Counted from the first letter of the stretch, positions 1-11,330 are shown. The stretch: DNA of 64,000 nucleotides from Ptychodera flava (GCF_041260155.1 NC_091928.1:35684388-35748387); one strand, 5' to 3'. The notes: generated from the letters alone by a model not told the origin. A program made the numbers and translations.

Positions 1-870
1 TACATGTAGATGGGTTTTGGATAACGATATTTCTAAGATACGCCTCTTCGTCACAGGTGCTGATTGCCAGCATGTCTCAAGCTCGCTGAGCTGAAACCGA
101 CTAGTGGACATCTGCACGAGCTATCAAATCTCAAAGATATTCAAATACACAATGTTTAAGTATTTTTGTTGTACAAACTTACATATGGTAGATGTTTCTG
201 AAAGAAGGAAAATCCCCTCAAGCCTATATACAGAATGAAGCGCACGACAGTCAACAGTTCTAGAGACTGACGTATGTTACGACAGAAAAAGTGGTGAAGT
301 CAACGATTTTCTCTAACATAAATTTATAAAAACTATTAACTAAATCAAGTAAAAACTGTAAAAATTTACAGGCTACTTATCTCAGCTGGGACAGCACAAA
401 AACTCCTAAAATAATATCCAGGGAGTTGAGTGTAGACAGGCACACTAATGGGTGAGGAAGTCCTTTGGTTTGCAGACCTGATGTAGACCCGGATCGTGCA
501 GAGTTGACAGTGAGTATTAAGGTCTTGAAAAGTCCCAAAAGTCTTGAAGTAAACACTGAAGTAATCCCGAAAGTCTAGCTGAAAGTCTCTACCGTCCCGT
601 GTTTGTACTAAAAGGAGCTTCATCCAGAAAATTCTAGAATTTCTATTGATATGCTAAACTATATTCACTTGTAGTTAACATGACCTTCAAGAAAGTTAAA
701 AACTGAACTTATTAAACTCAGGGCCATGGAGACGACTAGCCTCATCGCACGATATAACCTTCAGATTGTTCTAGACTAATTAAACGTAGGTCATGGGTGG
801 GGTAGAATGACTTAAATTATTCAAACTTGCCATTAAATTTAGTAAGCTATGCTTGAAATGTTTTTGCAAT
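1..870. other. Intergenic, no gene recognised
   Basis: AT-rich sequence downstream of the minus-strand acyl-CoA synthetase. Reading frames are short and show no family resemblance. Part of it is probably the 3' untranslated region of that gene, but I found no convincing polyadenylation signal. Confidence 0.4.
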
Positions 871-873
871 AGT

Positions 874-2526
874 CTACATCCCGAGCATCTCTCTAGCCTT
901 TGCTTCAAGTTCTTTGATAAGTACTTTACCCGTCGGGCCACTCGGAAAGAAGTCAAAGAACAAAACGTACTTTGGCACATGAAATTCTGGCAAAAATCGA
1001 CGCACAAACTGTAAAAGTTCATCTACCGTGACCTCTTCTCCTTTCTCAAGACAAACACATGCACATACTTCTTCTATGAAGCGATTGTCTGGTACACCAA
1101 TAGTCCGTGATAGTTTAACTTTTGGATGTCTGACAAGAACTTGGTCGACTTCAACAGGATGAATATTTCTTGCGCCTTTAATGATAATGTCTCTCTTTCG
1201 GCCAACGATGTCAAGGCAGCCATCTTCTTCCAGTTTACAAATGTCACCTGTATGAAACCAGCCGCATTCATCTACGGCTGATTTTGTTTGTTCTTTATCG
1301 TTCTCATATCTTAGCATTGTGTACGGTGACCGGGCACATAGTTCACCAAACGTACCACGTGGTACAATGTTACCACTGTCATTAATTATCTTGACTTCAA
1401 AATGATCTATAGGATATCCAATTTTCCCGAATTTCTCAGGGTTGTTGTTGTGAGTTACAAACCCCAATTCTGAAGCTCCCAGTATTGTGTAAATATTCAA
1501 GCTTAACTCCTTTCTAGCCCTTCCCAAAGTTTCAGCTGGAGCGAAGTTGCCAGTTGTGAAGACGTATTTCAGACAACTCTGCTTGAGCTTGTCCGCATCA
1601 GCATACCTAAGAAAGTCTAAGACAAATGTGTATGATACAGCAGCTACCGTAACACATTCTTCCTTGATAAAATTTACAAGGCTTTCCGTGTCAGATTTTG
1701 AATCTGGCACTAAAACTGTGAAACCATGACTCACGCCCGCAACCAAGGACATTCCCACACTTCCATGCGAGAACATGCTCATTGCCATATAGCATATGTC
1801 AGTTCCCAATATTTGTGCCAAGTGTCGACTGTATACATGTACATTTTCAAGAGAGCATCGGTGCGATCTCACCACCACCTTTGGTAAGCCTGTACTGCCA
1901 GATGTAGTTATCATCATCATTTCGTCATCAGGATCAACCGTTTCTCGTAATTCCCCAACTCGTCTGAAGTCTTCGTCATCTCCAATCTTCATCATTTCTT
2001 CATAGCAAATCATGCCTGGTTTTCTCTCAGTGCCAAGATGAATCACAGTACGAAGGTTTGTTTCTTTACCTGTATCACGTTCTTTTGTTTTATTTGATAA
2101 CTCTGGTGCGACATTCAACAGAACTCTTTCTTGATCACCAGGTCCGACAATCAACGCTGCCATTTTGGTTTTTTTCACAAGATGTTCGAAATACACCTCA
2201 TTTAAACCAACCACTACACGAACGCAAACGAGCTTGGCATAGGCCATCGCATAAAATGATGTGATCCATTCGTAACAATTAGCTGCCCAGATGCCAACAC
2301 GTTCACCTGGCTTGAGGCCTAAGTGAACTAAGCCAGCAGCTAAGCAGACGGCATCCTCCCGCAGTTGCTTAAAAGTTATACGTTGTTATGTAGATTTCGA
2401 AGCAAAGACAAATGCCTGTTTATCAGGGAACTCAGCAGCTGATTGGTCGAGTGCATCGCACAATGTTTTCCCGGTGAACGGAATGCTTGAGGCAGCATGC
2501 AGGTAACTCTTTCCAGATAATGACAT
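874..2526 (-). pseudogene. ACSF2-like acyl-CoA synthetase, intronless, one in-frame stop
   Basis: ANL-superfamily adenylate-forming enzyme, closest in flavour to ACSF2 (medium-chain acyl-CoA ligase), which activates fatty acids to acyl-CoA through an acyl-AMP. Read from the ATG at 2526, the frame is colinear to the TAG at 874-876 (549 codons of protein plus one internal stop). The N-terminus shows the family pattern ITFKQLREDA and GERVGIWAANCYEW. Then come the P-loop TTSGSTGLPKVVV, the GASE adenine motif, GWFHTGD, the hinge VGRKRDIIIKGARNIHPVEV and a C-terminal PTGKVLIKEL carrying the catalytic lysine. Codon 47 (2388-2386) is TAA, so only the part from the Met at 2247 is open to the end, and that part lacks the N-terminal subdomain. 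Human ACSF2 is about 615 aa with a mitochondrial transit peptide and many introns. This copy has no intron and no clear transit peptide, which suggests a retrocopy. All core motifs are intact, so the stop is young, a polymorphism or a base error. Confidence 0.8.
2247..2526 (-). CDS. N-terminal segment of the acyl-CoA synthetase, before and across the stop
   Basis: These 93 codons upstream of the longest open frame continue the same frame and the same family similarity (MSLSGKSYLHAA at the start, then a DKQAFVFASK segment, the TAA, and QRITFKQLREDA). Similarity continues on both sides of the stop with no gap, so the stop is a substitution rather than an intron or deletion. The ATG at 2526 is the first Met of the frame with a plausible context. 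Confidence 0.65.
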
Positions 2527-2549
2527 TTTATATTATACAAAATAAACCA

Positions 2550-3540
2550 TATCCATTATGATTCTCCAAATATTTTAAACCAAATATGTTTTATGCCCCA
2601 GTAGAAAATTACGCAAGAAACTCCTTTTAAAACCAGACTTGTGTTCTGTTAATTATAGAAAATTATCGACAGTGCCCTGCAGATGTACGTCTGTTTTTAA
2701 AGATCTCTCTTTCAAATGTAATGAAGATGTTTTTCTACTCTGTGTAGTTTAAAAAAATACTTTATCCAGTCATTGTAATAGTACTGTGTTTTGATGTGTG
2801 TAATTTTTAGTCAAATTAATATAACTTAATACTTTTTGTGGTTGTCTTGTTTACTTGTCCTGTGGTGAGTTACTTTTTTGTTTCGCAGATCCGTTAGTGG
2901 GCTTTGCCCGTTGATCTATGTATGAAATACAATAAAAACAGAACCCCGATGGCAAGAGTGCAAGCGTGTCGTACCCTTGCAGTGAATTTTGCGGCTGTCC
3001 TTGCACGAGCGTCAAGCCCTCGTGCAAATGGCCCAAATAAGGCGTGCTTACACTGTCTCGCCATGGGTTTCTGTCACACTTTTGGGTTTTTAACTTATTT
3101 TGGTGGGAGCAGAATTAACGTAAAGGGACAATGAGACAAAATATTATTTGCCGGCTAATTTTGTTTTTCCTACGCCTTCCGAAATTGTATTAGCCGGATT
3201 TTTGCAAACAAACCGATTCTCACACTAGCTGGGGATATTTTGTCTCACGTTAGCCAAAATACGAAAGTCAAAGTAGCAGTACGCGCAGGGATATTTTACA
3301 TCTAGCGTGAAGCATCTACTTTCACGTCGATAACGTCGAAGGGCTTCACTGGACCCGGTAACCATGGACACCCGTCTGCACATCGTTTACCGGCCCGCAA
3401 ACTTCCCGGATGTTCCTATTGAAATCAATGCACTGATTTGTACTCACATCGAGGCATGTAATAATGTGAGAAAAAATCCGATAGTACTGAAAATACGCGC
3501 GATAGAAAAGGTACACACATTATCTTTCTGATTTGTAAAT
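2550..3540. other. Intergenic with a weak inverted repeat
   Basis: No gene recognised. A partial inverted repeat is visible around 3132-3250, where a gagacaaaatatt block is mirrored by atattttgtctcacg. It is probably a degenerate foldback element. Confidence 0.35.
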
Positions 3541-3585
3541 TGCACAGTAAGATTCACAAGGTCATCATCGTGTAGATATATATGT

Positions 3586-3661
3586 AGATTTTGGTACCAT
3601 ATGCTTCATATAGCACTCGCCTATCGGCTCGTGCTATATGTCGCGCATTGTACCAAAATCT
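3586..3661. repeat. Short hairpin (foldback/MITE-like)
   Basis: The 12-bp ends (agattttggtac and gtaccaaaatct) are perfect inverted repeats, with a second inner stem around tatagcactcg / cgtgctata. It is one of a dozen hairpins of this size in the window. Confidence 0.6.
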
Positions 3662-4244
3662 CGTGTATACCCTCCTGCGGCGGGGGTTATTGCTTAATTT
3701 TGGAATCTGTACGTAATGAGAGAACAGTGAAAATGTTTTAACTTGAGAAAGTTGACAACTGGCAATTGAGAACGTTGAAACGTTGAGAACGATTGCGCTT
3801 AGACAAAAAAAACCCAAAGGTTTACGTGCTTATTCAATGCCTTGAAAATAGGCTATCATCAAAAGGTCAACCTGGCTTAACGTTTTTAATGGAATGCGAG
3901 TCCCTCGTAGCGCCTACAGACTGTGGAAAATAGTGTCATCACAGTGTCCTTCTGTTGACCCCATTGCAATGTCAATGCACTTGTAAAACCTTGACCTCGT
4001 GCAAACTTGAACAACTGTATTCTCACACGTACCACTGACAATACACTCCACTAGTCATGATAAATGATATATCTGACTTTTCTTACAAAACACCAATATC
4101 TGTGTAATACTAAGCAGATGGTACAGTAGGGAGGATGGCAGTGGCTGTGAGAGTGTCACAGTAAACTTAAGTGGCACAAATATATTTCAAGTTGCTAAAT
4201 TAGAAAACAATTGAAATCTACTTACTACCGTGGCCGAAAACGAC

Positions 4245-4690
4245 ACAGACCCTCTTCAGTTTGTAATTGCGTCGTTCTGTTAGAGCTGCGTCGTTCTGTT
4301 TTGATCTGCGCTCTTCAGTTTGTAATTGCGTCGTTCTGTTTGAGCTGCGTCGTTCTGTTTTGACCTGCGCTCTTCAGTTTGTAATTGCGTCGTTCTGTTA
4401 GAGCTGCGTCGTTCTGTTTGAACTGCATCGTTCTGTTTGATCTGCGCTCTTCAGTTTGTAATTGCGTCGTTCTGTTTGAGCTGCGTCGTTCTGTTTTGAT
4501 CTGCGCTCTTCAGTTTGTTATTGCGTCGTTCTGTTAGAGCTGCGTCGTTCTGTTTTGATCTGCGCTCTTCAGTTTGTAATTGCGTCGTTCTGTTTGAGCT
4601 GCGTCGTTCTGTTTTGACCTGCGCTCTTCAGTTTGTAAATGCGTCGTTCTGTTTGAACTGTATCGTTCTGTTTGATCGTCGCTCTTCAGT
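4245..4690 (+). repeat. Left arm minisatellite of the foldback element
   Basis: About seven to eight imperfect units of roughly 59 bp, each with two copies of gcgtcgttctgtt separated by gagct or gatctgcgctcttcag. The same array lies in reverse complement at 7645-7925. Reading frames across it on both strands are products of the repeat. Confidence 0.85.
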
Positions 4691-4699
4691 TTGTTTTGT

Positions 4700-4955
4700 T
4701 GTAATAAAGGGAAAGCAACTCCACACATCGTTCATATCTGAGTTATTTGCATTTTGTGTATGATATTGTGTATATTGTGAGTGTGTGTCATGTTTCATTG
4801 TTTTATGTTAGTATTGGTTAGCCATGGCGAATATAATAAAGGGAAAGCAACTCCTCACATCGTTCATATGTGAATTCTTTGCGTTTTGTGTATTATTCTA
4901 TGTGTGTGTATATAATGTTTAGCTGTTTTATGTAAAGGGTTGATTAGCCATGGCG
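4700..4955 (+). repeat. Direct repeat pair next to the left arm
   Basis: Two tandem copies of a roughly 130-bp block, each starting aataaagggaaagcaactcc and continuing through cacatcgttcatat. A shorter inverted copy lies at 7498-7530, showing that the left arm was extended by a local duplication. Confidence 0.6.
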
Positions 4956-5049
4956 AGACGTACCCGTAATTTACGTGTCTTCAGTGTCTTGCTGTTAACC
5001 CACATTGGAGCGGAGAGACTAGCGTTACACTGCGATCCTTTGAAGCTAC

Positions 5050-5077
5050 GTTTCGAAAACAGAGTTTTCTTCATCAG
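5050..5077 (-). other. Hammerhead-ribozyme-like core motif
   Basis: On the minus strand the sequence reads CTGATGA, one A, a six-base-pair stem (GAAAAC / GTTTTC with a TCT loop) and GAAAC. This is the arrangement of the conserved hammerhead core with stem II. Stems I and III and the cleavage site are not evident. Hammerheads of this sort are known in Penelope-like elements, so this may mark a Penelope remnant inside the foldback element. Confidence 0.4.
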
Positions 5078-5319
5078 TCACTTAAAATTCATTTTTGATT
5101 GGTTGAATGATTGATTGATTTTATGTGTTAATATTTGTTCCACTGAAGTTTGTTGTTCAATTACGGAAGCTATGTCTACGGTTTGGTCTTGTTGTGTTTG
5201 CGTATGCTCATGTGAATCGGAGTGCCATCTATTGTAGCTTTTGTGAAGTCTGGCATTTGTAAGTGTATCGCATACTTCTGTTCCTTCTGTATGCGATTAT
5301 TGGTTGCTCGAAGGTTTGC

Positions 5320-6715
5320 AGCATGAAAAAAATATATGGGACAAGATTTCACTGACGTTCTTGATCCAAGGCTTAAAATAGTATAAAATCATGGACTTTT
5401 GTATAAAATACAGCAAGAACGGGCTAAGTGTAAAAAACACAAGGAAAAAAAGATGGAGCAACAAAAAAGGACCTCGAAATTAAGAAAGTGAAATAGAAAA
5501 ACATGAAAAGACATTGATGAAGTTCAGAGAGCTTTAGATGATATTTACGAAGTCAAAACACAAGGTATTATTCTACGTGCTGGAGTAAGATGACATGAGC
5601 TGGGTGAAAAAAGCAATGCTTATTTTTTGAAGCTTGACAAGAGAAATCATTACAAAAATCACATTCGTAAACTTCAAGCATCTACAGATTTAAATGAAAT
5701 TTTAAACACGCAGAGAGAATTTTATCGAAATTCATACCAGACTACACATTGTTTTCCTGAAGAAAAACCAGAAGAGTTCACTGGCGATTTGCATATTCCT
5801 TTACTGTCAGAATTACAGAACAAATATGTGTGAGGGTTATTTGAGTCTCGAAGAGTGCTACCAAGTTTCGAAAAACATGTCCAGTAATAAAAGCCCGGGG
5901 AATGGCGTTTCTGGCCCTTGTATGGTACTGAGTTTAAACTATATGTACACGTCCATATGGAGAGTTGTAAGTGTCAGTTTCCCATAGACAAGCAACCATT
6001 ACTTTGATTGATCAAAAAGAAAAAGATCGTCTGTAGCTGAAAAATTGGGGACCTATTTGTCTTTTAAACTTTTATTATAAAAATTGTTGCCAAGGCCCTT
6101 TTAATTCGAATTTCAAAGTTTTATCGGAAATAATTTACCCAAATCAAGCTGCTTAATATGTGAAAGGTCGCTACATCGGTGACGCTGTTTGCAAGATTTT
6201 AGACTCAATACACTTTACAAAAGACAACGATATACCTGGTATTCTACTTTGTATTGATTTTACCAAGGGATTTGACTCTATCGAGTGGCCTGTCCTTTAC
6301 TTTGCTTTAAAGAAATTTAATTTTGATGAGTCTTTTATTCTATGGGTCAAAGTTTTATACTGCGATACTTCTAGTCATTAATAATGGTGTCACCTCTGGT
6401 TAATTTTAAGTTTGCAGCGGTTCAAGACAAGGTGATACTCTTTCACCTTACTTGTTTTTAGTTTAAAAAATTTGTCCATCGCCATTCGTCACAACAAAAC
6501 CATTAAGGGCATTCGAATCGAACAAAATGAGTTAAAATTGCACAATATGCAGATGACACCACTCGAATGTTATCAGATGTGAAATCTGCCAAAGAATTTC
6601 TCAGAATGGTTGACTCATTCGGCAACATCCTATGCCAGAAGATGAACAAGGAAAAGAGTGAAGCACTATGGTTAGGTAGTAAGAGAGATTGTATATACAC
6701 ACATTAATCGACTCA
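5320..6715 (+). mobile_element. Decayed Tx1/L1-like LINE, reverse transcriptase region
   Basis: Successive pieces in different frames match the ORF2 pattern of Tx1/L1-like non-LTR retrotransposons: LDPRLK near 5360, DIYEVKTQGIILRAG near 5540, then EKSNAYFLKLDKRNHYKNH, the palm piece KGRYIGDAVCKILDSIHF followed by LLCIDFTKGFDSIEW (6160-6380), and the catalytic QYADDTT box at 6543. At least three frame changes and several stops separate these pieces, so the copy is dead. The endonuclease domain and 3' end are not recognisable. It lies wholly inside the foldback element. Confidence 0.8.
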
Positions 6716-7330
6716 ATGTACCGCATCATTTAACAAAGGTAGAAACGATGTGTGAAGTTTCCCTCACTTTCCTTCTTATAAAATTGCTCAAAAAATGCTC
6801 AGGATGTAAACTGTCTGCTCTACCACGTGTGGCAAGTGATGATGACGACCACGAGGTAGCCTTGTCCAAGGGTAACAATGGACTCTCCCTACTATTTAAA
6901 TTACAGTAAAAACATATTGTTACTGTGCACATTATCTTACGGAAACAGTTCTTGTCTAAAAGTGTAGACAAAAAAAGAAAATTCTTCCGTTCTATTTATT
7001 TATAACGGAGGTCAAAGAAAAGCACAAAGTTGAGAGAAACATTTCCTACAAAAATAGCACAACTGAAAAGTATAGGACCCGCTGGCATATTCTGGTAATG
7101 TACTTTGAATCAGTCTAGTAAACGCAATACGAACACAACCTTTAACACAATAGAACAAAGTTAGACATCCTTGCTTCCAGAATGAAAGAATACGTACAAT
7201 CTGCCATTAGGCCTATACCACGAAATTTATCCACTGAACCTGACTTGAGGCGATTGATAAAGAAAGTCTGGCAAACTTTTGAAACATAGCGTTAGTGTCG
7301 TACGCAGTGTCTCAACTCTGGAGTAGGCCC

Positions 7331-7440
7331 TACAGACTGCACTGACATTCATATTAAGCTGTCTCGCCGTACCTATTCTGCCATTGTACAGACTGCACTG
7401 ACATTCATAGTCAGCTGTCTCGCCGTACCTATTTTGTTCT
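7331..7440 (+). repeat. Tandem duplication, two units of about 55 bp
   Basis: Two adjacent copies starting tacagactgcactgacattc and ending in cgccgtacctatt, differing at a few bases. It lies in the right part of the foldback element. Confidence 0.8.
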
Positions 7441-7644
7441 GTACACAAGACAGTGAAACAAAATATACACACCACCATACATTAAACGCAACCAACCAAT
7501 ATGTGAACGATGTGTGGAGTTGCTCTCCCTCTACAACCTATGACTCCACGGGCACCCATGCCAAGTTGCAATGGTATTCTCCAAGTGACCGTGCAATGTT
7601 TGTTACAAAATGTTTACTCCAGTACTTCCGTGTTATGCTGAAAA

Positions 7645-7925
7645 CAAACTGAAGAGCACAGATCAAACAGAACGATGCAGTTCAAACAGAACGACGCAGG
7701 TCTAACAGAACGACGCAATTACAAACTGAAGAGCGCAGGTCAAAACAGAACGACGCAGCTCAAACAGAACGACGCAATTACAAATGAAGAGCGCAGTTCA
7801 AAACAGAACGACGCAGCTCAAACAGAACGACGCAATTCATGCAATTACAAACTGAAGAGCGCAGGTCGAAACAGAACGACGCAGCTCAAACAGAACGACG
7901 CAATTACAAACTGAAGAGGGTCTGT
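7645..7925 (-). repeat. Right arm minisatellite of the foldback element
   Basis: About four to five units of the same repeat as the left arm, in reverse complement (aacagaacgacgcaattac). The right arm is shorter than the left, as expected from unequal loss of units. Confidence 0.85.
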
Positions 7926-7949
7926 GTCGTTTTCGGCCACGGTAGCTTA

Positions 7950-9846
7950 CCGTGTTCGGATAGCTTTGTTGTTATTATTAAAACAACACCCACACCTTCA
8001 CGAATGCAACTGTTAAATGTCTTTATAGATGAACTACATTTGTACGGCCATATACACATTGCTGTCTACAAGAGCTACAGCCAAGGACATTTTACTTTAC
8101 AATGGAATGGAAGGCATGCAGACAATGGACTAGAGGGGTAGCAATACGAACCAGTCCCTATAGAGTGCAAGTTAAATTCTTCGTATGGGCAGTGATGATA
8201 ATTTGTATGACACTGACAAGGCTCTCCTAATCGTCTGAAGCTGCAAACCATATAACTGGACTATCTGTACTCAAATTTAGGTCAGACGTAAAACTTTCTT
8301 TGACAAGTTGTTGTTGTTGTTACACGGCTATTTATGTGATAACATTGTCATGTCATGAATATTGTCACAGGTGATGAAAGTATTTATAAAGCCGTTCATA
8401 TCAATTGTGCTCAATATCTAAATTACAGCGACTACTTATTCGTTTGATTTCTCAAAGTTCATAATTCTGACAAGTCGTCAAATATTATCAGCTCTATCGT
8501 ATCACTCCAGTATGTAATACTTGTCCATGATATGCCAACTCTAAATAGGGGATACAATATTAACCAAAGTGACGCAATAAAATGCCTAGCAACCATTGCC
8601 ACGCCCTTAACTACAAACAAACTTTCAATCGATCTTACAGCAAACATGGTTATTTTTAGGTCAGTAAGCAAAAAAAGTAAATATACATGACGGCCGCTGT
8701 TATCAAACCCCTACCAATCACCAGAAAGTCAGTCGTTACTCTAACATGAAACACAGTTACGACTTTGAATAACTGGTTTATTATAACAGATTGCTGATAC
8801 TAGGGGAGTTGGGGTAAATGGTCCATGCTGATGAAGGGGCCCTTCTCTTCAATCAGCTCCAAACCATTGACGCCAACTCCAAAATTGTGCATTGCCTCCT
8901 TCTTCTGTTTTGTTCAACATTCATGAAAACTGTCAAAAATGTTAAAGCCCCTTAAGCTGTAACTTTTGGCTTTTTTGCAACACCGCTCATAGAATCGTAC
9001 CAACGATAGAAAACGGGTAGGGAGTCTATGGCCAGTCCTTGTTGGGGTTGTCAAACGTTACGGCGACACGAGATATTTGACCTGACCTCTTGACCCAGAT
9101 CTCTGAAGCTTCAAAGAATTGCACCCTTCCATTCAGGGGACATGCACATATTTAGTATTCCCACTGCTTTGGACAAGCGTTGGCCACCCTGTCCTTTAAC
9201 TTCAGCAGTTTTCTTACGGTACTTTTGAGAAATTCAGATGAAACGACAGGGAGGGACTCAATTTTGAACCAGAGACACATGTTATCATTGCAAATTATAC
9301 TTCAAGGCGATGTTTGTGAAAAGTGCAATCAGTCACGTTGCACAAACTAAGCCATTGTTTAGAAATACACCCCCGGGATCAAGGTCTTGCTTTTTACTCG
9401 CTCCGAACACCACTGCATGAACGATCCGACTGTAAAGATCATCCAAGGTAAACGTTGGTCAGCGCTCATTTTCTTCGATATGGCTTTCTTACATTGTTGT
9501 TAAATGTAGTATTCATTCCGACACGACATGACCGATGGTTAACGTTCTAATCGCCTTCACTGCCGCGCCGCGAAGGGCCAAAAGCAAAGTGGCGTACGTA
9601 CAAGATGAACGAGAAGTTGGTGTCAACGAAGGCCACTGCAATGGCGCGTTTTTTTTCCTGACACAGGACTGGGTCAAACCGGGTAAACAAAGCCGAACGG
9701 CGTCACGAATACCTGTTATGGGTGACTCTGCATAGCCGACCTGGGCCAAACGGGACCAAAAGTTAACAGCCACACAATAATGATCCCGGAACATACAGTT
9801 ACCTTGACAATTGGAGTGGTGTGTTCATTAATTAATCAGATATAAA
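7950..9846. other. Intergenic, no gene recognised
   Basis: Mixed-composition sequence without a recognisable protein, RNA or repeat. GC rises toward 9500-9780, where short frames are open on both strands, but no splice-bounded or family-like segment was seen. Confidence 0.35.
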
Positions 9847-9860
9847 ACTCGTTTTCGGTC

Positions 9861-9999
9861 CACAGTCGCTTGGTGGGCTATTCAGCTCTGGGACTATTCG
9901 ACCCATAGACGAGTGTACAGAAGCGAGAATTTCTCGCTTCTGTACACTCGTCTATGGGTCGAATAGTCCCAGAGCTGAATAGCCCACCAAGCGACTGTG
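9861..9999. mobile_element. 139-bp perfect palindromic MITE-like element
   Basis: Arms of 69 bp are perfectly complementary around a single central base at 9930. The ends are cacagtcgc and gcgactgtg. The element is flanked by ttcggtc at 9854-9860 and again at 10000-10006, a 7-bp target duplication. Removing it rejoins the outer foldback sequence cleanly. Perfect arms imply a very recent insertion or gene conversion between the arms. A 7-8 bp duplication is compatible with a hAT-type source, but the ends do not settle the family. Confidence 0.8.
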
Positions 10000-10042
10000 T
10001 TCGGTCCTACTAATTACTGCCCGTGACTGCCGGTAGTAGCTC

Positions 10043-10126
10043 TGCATGGCAGGGCTGTGTGTTACCGGCGTTATACGGCCTGTGGTGGGGCCGTATAACG
10101 CCGGTAACACACAGCCCTGCCATGCA
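10043..10126. repeat. 84-bp hairpin with perfect 38-bp arms
   Basis: Left arm 10043-10080 and right arm 10089-10126 are perfectly complementary around an 8-base loop. The segment is absent from the opposite arm of the surrounding foldback element, so it looks like an insertion, though I could not define its target duplication. The core ggccgtataacgccgg and the following aacacacag recur at 26696-26726. Confidence 0.75.
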
Positions 10127-10258
10127 CATCTATGCCAGTAGCTGCCTGAGGAATGCCCGAGAACTACCCGAGGACTGCCCGAGTAAAACTTAGGCCAAAT
10201 TTCGCCCGTTTAAACACGAAGCCAATAGGTTCAACTTAGGGAGCTTTCAGTAATTACA

Positions 10259-10284
10259 GGGGGGCGGGGGAATTTGGGGGAGGG
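10259..10284 (+). other. G-quadruplex-capable tract at an element end
   Basis: Four or more G runs of at least three bases lie within 26 bases (ggggggcgggggaa, then tttgggggaggg), fitting the usual G-quadruplex pattern. They form part of the left inverted repeat and subterminal region of the 2674-bp element. Confidence 0.6.
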
Positions 10285-10454
10285 TCACTTTTTAGAAAAC
10301 AGTTCAAGGGGGAGGGTCACTTTTTATAAACCTATCTTGAGGGGAGGGTCACTTTTGACAGAAGCTGATTTTATGGCCAAAACTTTGATTGTCCATGTGA
10401 TATTTCGTGAATAGGAGGAAATCACCAACAAAATATGTACACATTATAGACCAC

Positions 10455-11330
10455 TTTGCATAGTAAATTGACATTTCAGTGAAATTCTAAAATCGAATTT
10501 CTTACACAACCATAGACTTGTAACCACTCTAGTCTAATCAAGAACAATAATCTAAATAATCAAGCATACATAAATGCACAGATTTATCTAATTTTGTACT
10601 GAAAAAAACATTATTCATAGTTTCATCATAGACCGCAATGCATAGTGAATCGACATTTCATTGAAATTCCAAAATCAAATTTCTTACACAACCATAGACT
10701 TGTTACCACTCTATAGTGAATCGACATTTCATTGAAATTCCAAAATCAAATTTCTTACACAACCATAGACTTGTTACCACTCTAGTCTAATCAAGAACAA
10801 TAATCTAAATAATCAAGCATACATAAATGCATAGATTTATCTAATTTTGTACTGAAAAAAAATTATTCATAGTTTCATCATAGACTGCTATGTATAGTGA
10901 ATCGACATTTCAGTAAAATTCCAAAATCAAACTTCTTACACAAGCATAGACTTGTAACCACTCTAGTCTAATCAAGAAAATTAACATCAATAATCAAGAG
11001 TACTCAAATGGAAAGATTTACCTTTTTTTGTATTGGGAAAAACTATTCATAATATCATCATAGACACCATGGATAGTGAACCAACTTTTTAGATGAAATT
11101 CAGAAATCAATTTCGTGTACACAAATGCACATTTTACTTCCCTATTCAAGCAAAGTACATTTAAATATATTATCAAACATATATAAAATACAGATATAGC
11201 ATGTTTTGTGGAGGTAAATTGTCAATAATTTGCCTGATAGACTCCATGTATTATGATTTGATATTTTTGGATGAAGCACTAAATCAGCTACATCTTGCCT
11301 TCTTATAGTTGCACAAAATATGGTGACCCT
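10455..11330 (+). repeat. Tandem repeat, about 180-bp units
   Basis: About five units starting near 10455, 10640/10713, 10892, 11071 and 11249. They share catagtgaatcgacatttca, cacaaccatagacttgt and catcatagac. The first units are nearly identical and the last ones are degenerate, so the array grew from its left side most recently. It is internal to the 2674-bp element. Confidence 0.8.

Larger units (their letters stand above)
4225..7945. mobile_element. Foldback transposon with minisatellite inverted arms
   Basis: The ends are perfect inverted repeats (ctaccgtggccgaaaacgac at 4225, its complement ending at 7945), flanked by a 4-bp direct repeat ctta at 4221-4224 and 7946-7949, taken as the target duplication. 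Behind each end the arm is an array of about 59-bp units built from the word gcgtcgttctgtt, longer on the left (to about 4690) than on the right (from about 7645). A second inverted block lies at 4700-4740 and 7498-7530. This arm design resembles foldback/Galileo-type elements. No transposase was recognised, so it is probably non-autonomous. Inside are a LINE remnant and a possible Penelope-like remnant. Confidence 0.75.

Noticed and set aside
6503-6971. Minus-strand frames over the LINE
   Set aside because: Antisense of the reverse-transcriptase region. No independent family signal.
7675-8141. Glutamine/threonine-rich ORFs across the foldback arm
   Set aside because: Translations of the arm minisatellite, mirrored at 4515-4763 on the other arm.
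9513-9794. 93-codon minus-strand frame in GC-richer sequence
   Set aside because: Frames are open on both strands, there are no splice sites or family motifs, and the composition explains it.
9861-9867. CACAGTC end read as a recombination-signal heptamer (Transib/ProtoRAG-like)
   Set aside because: The heptamer CACAGTG is not matched at the last base, no nonamer-like spacing was found, and the 7-bp target duplication does not fit the 5-bp rule.
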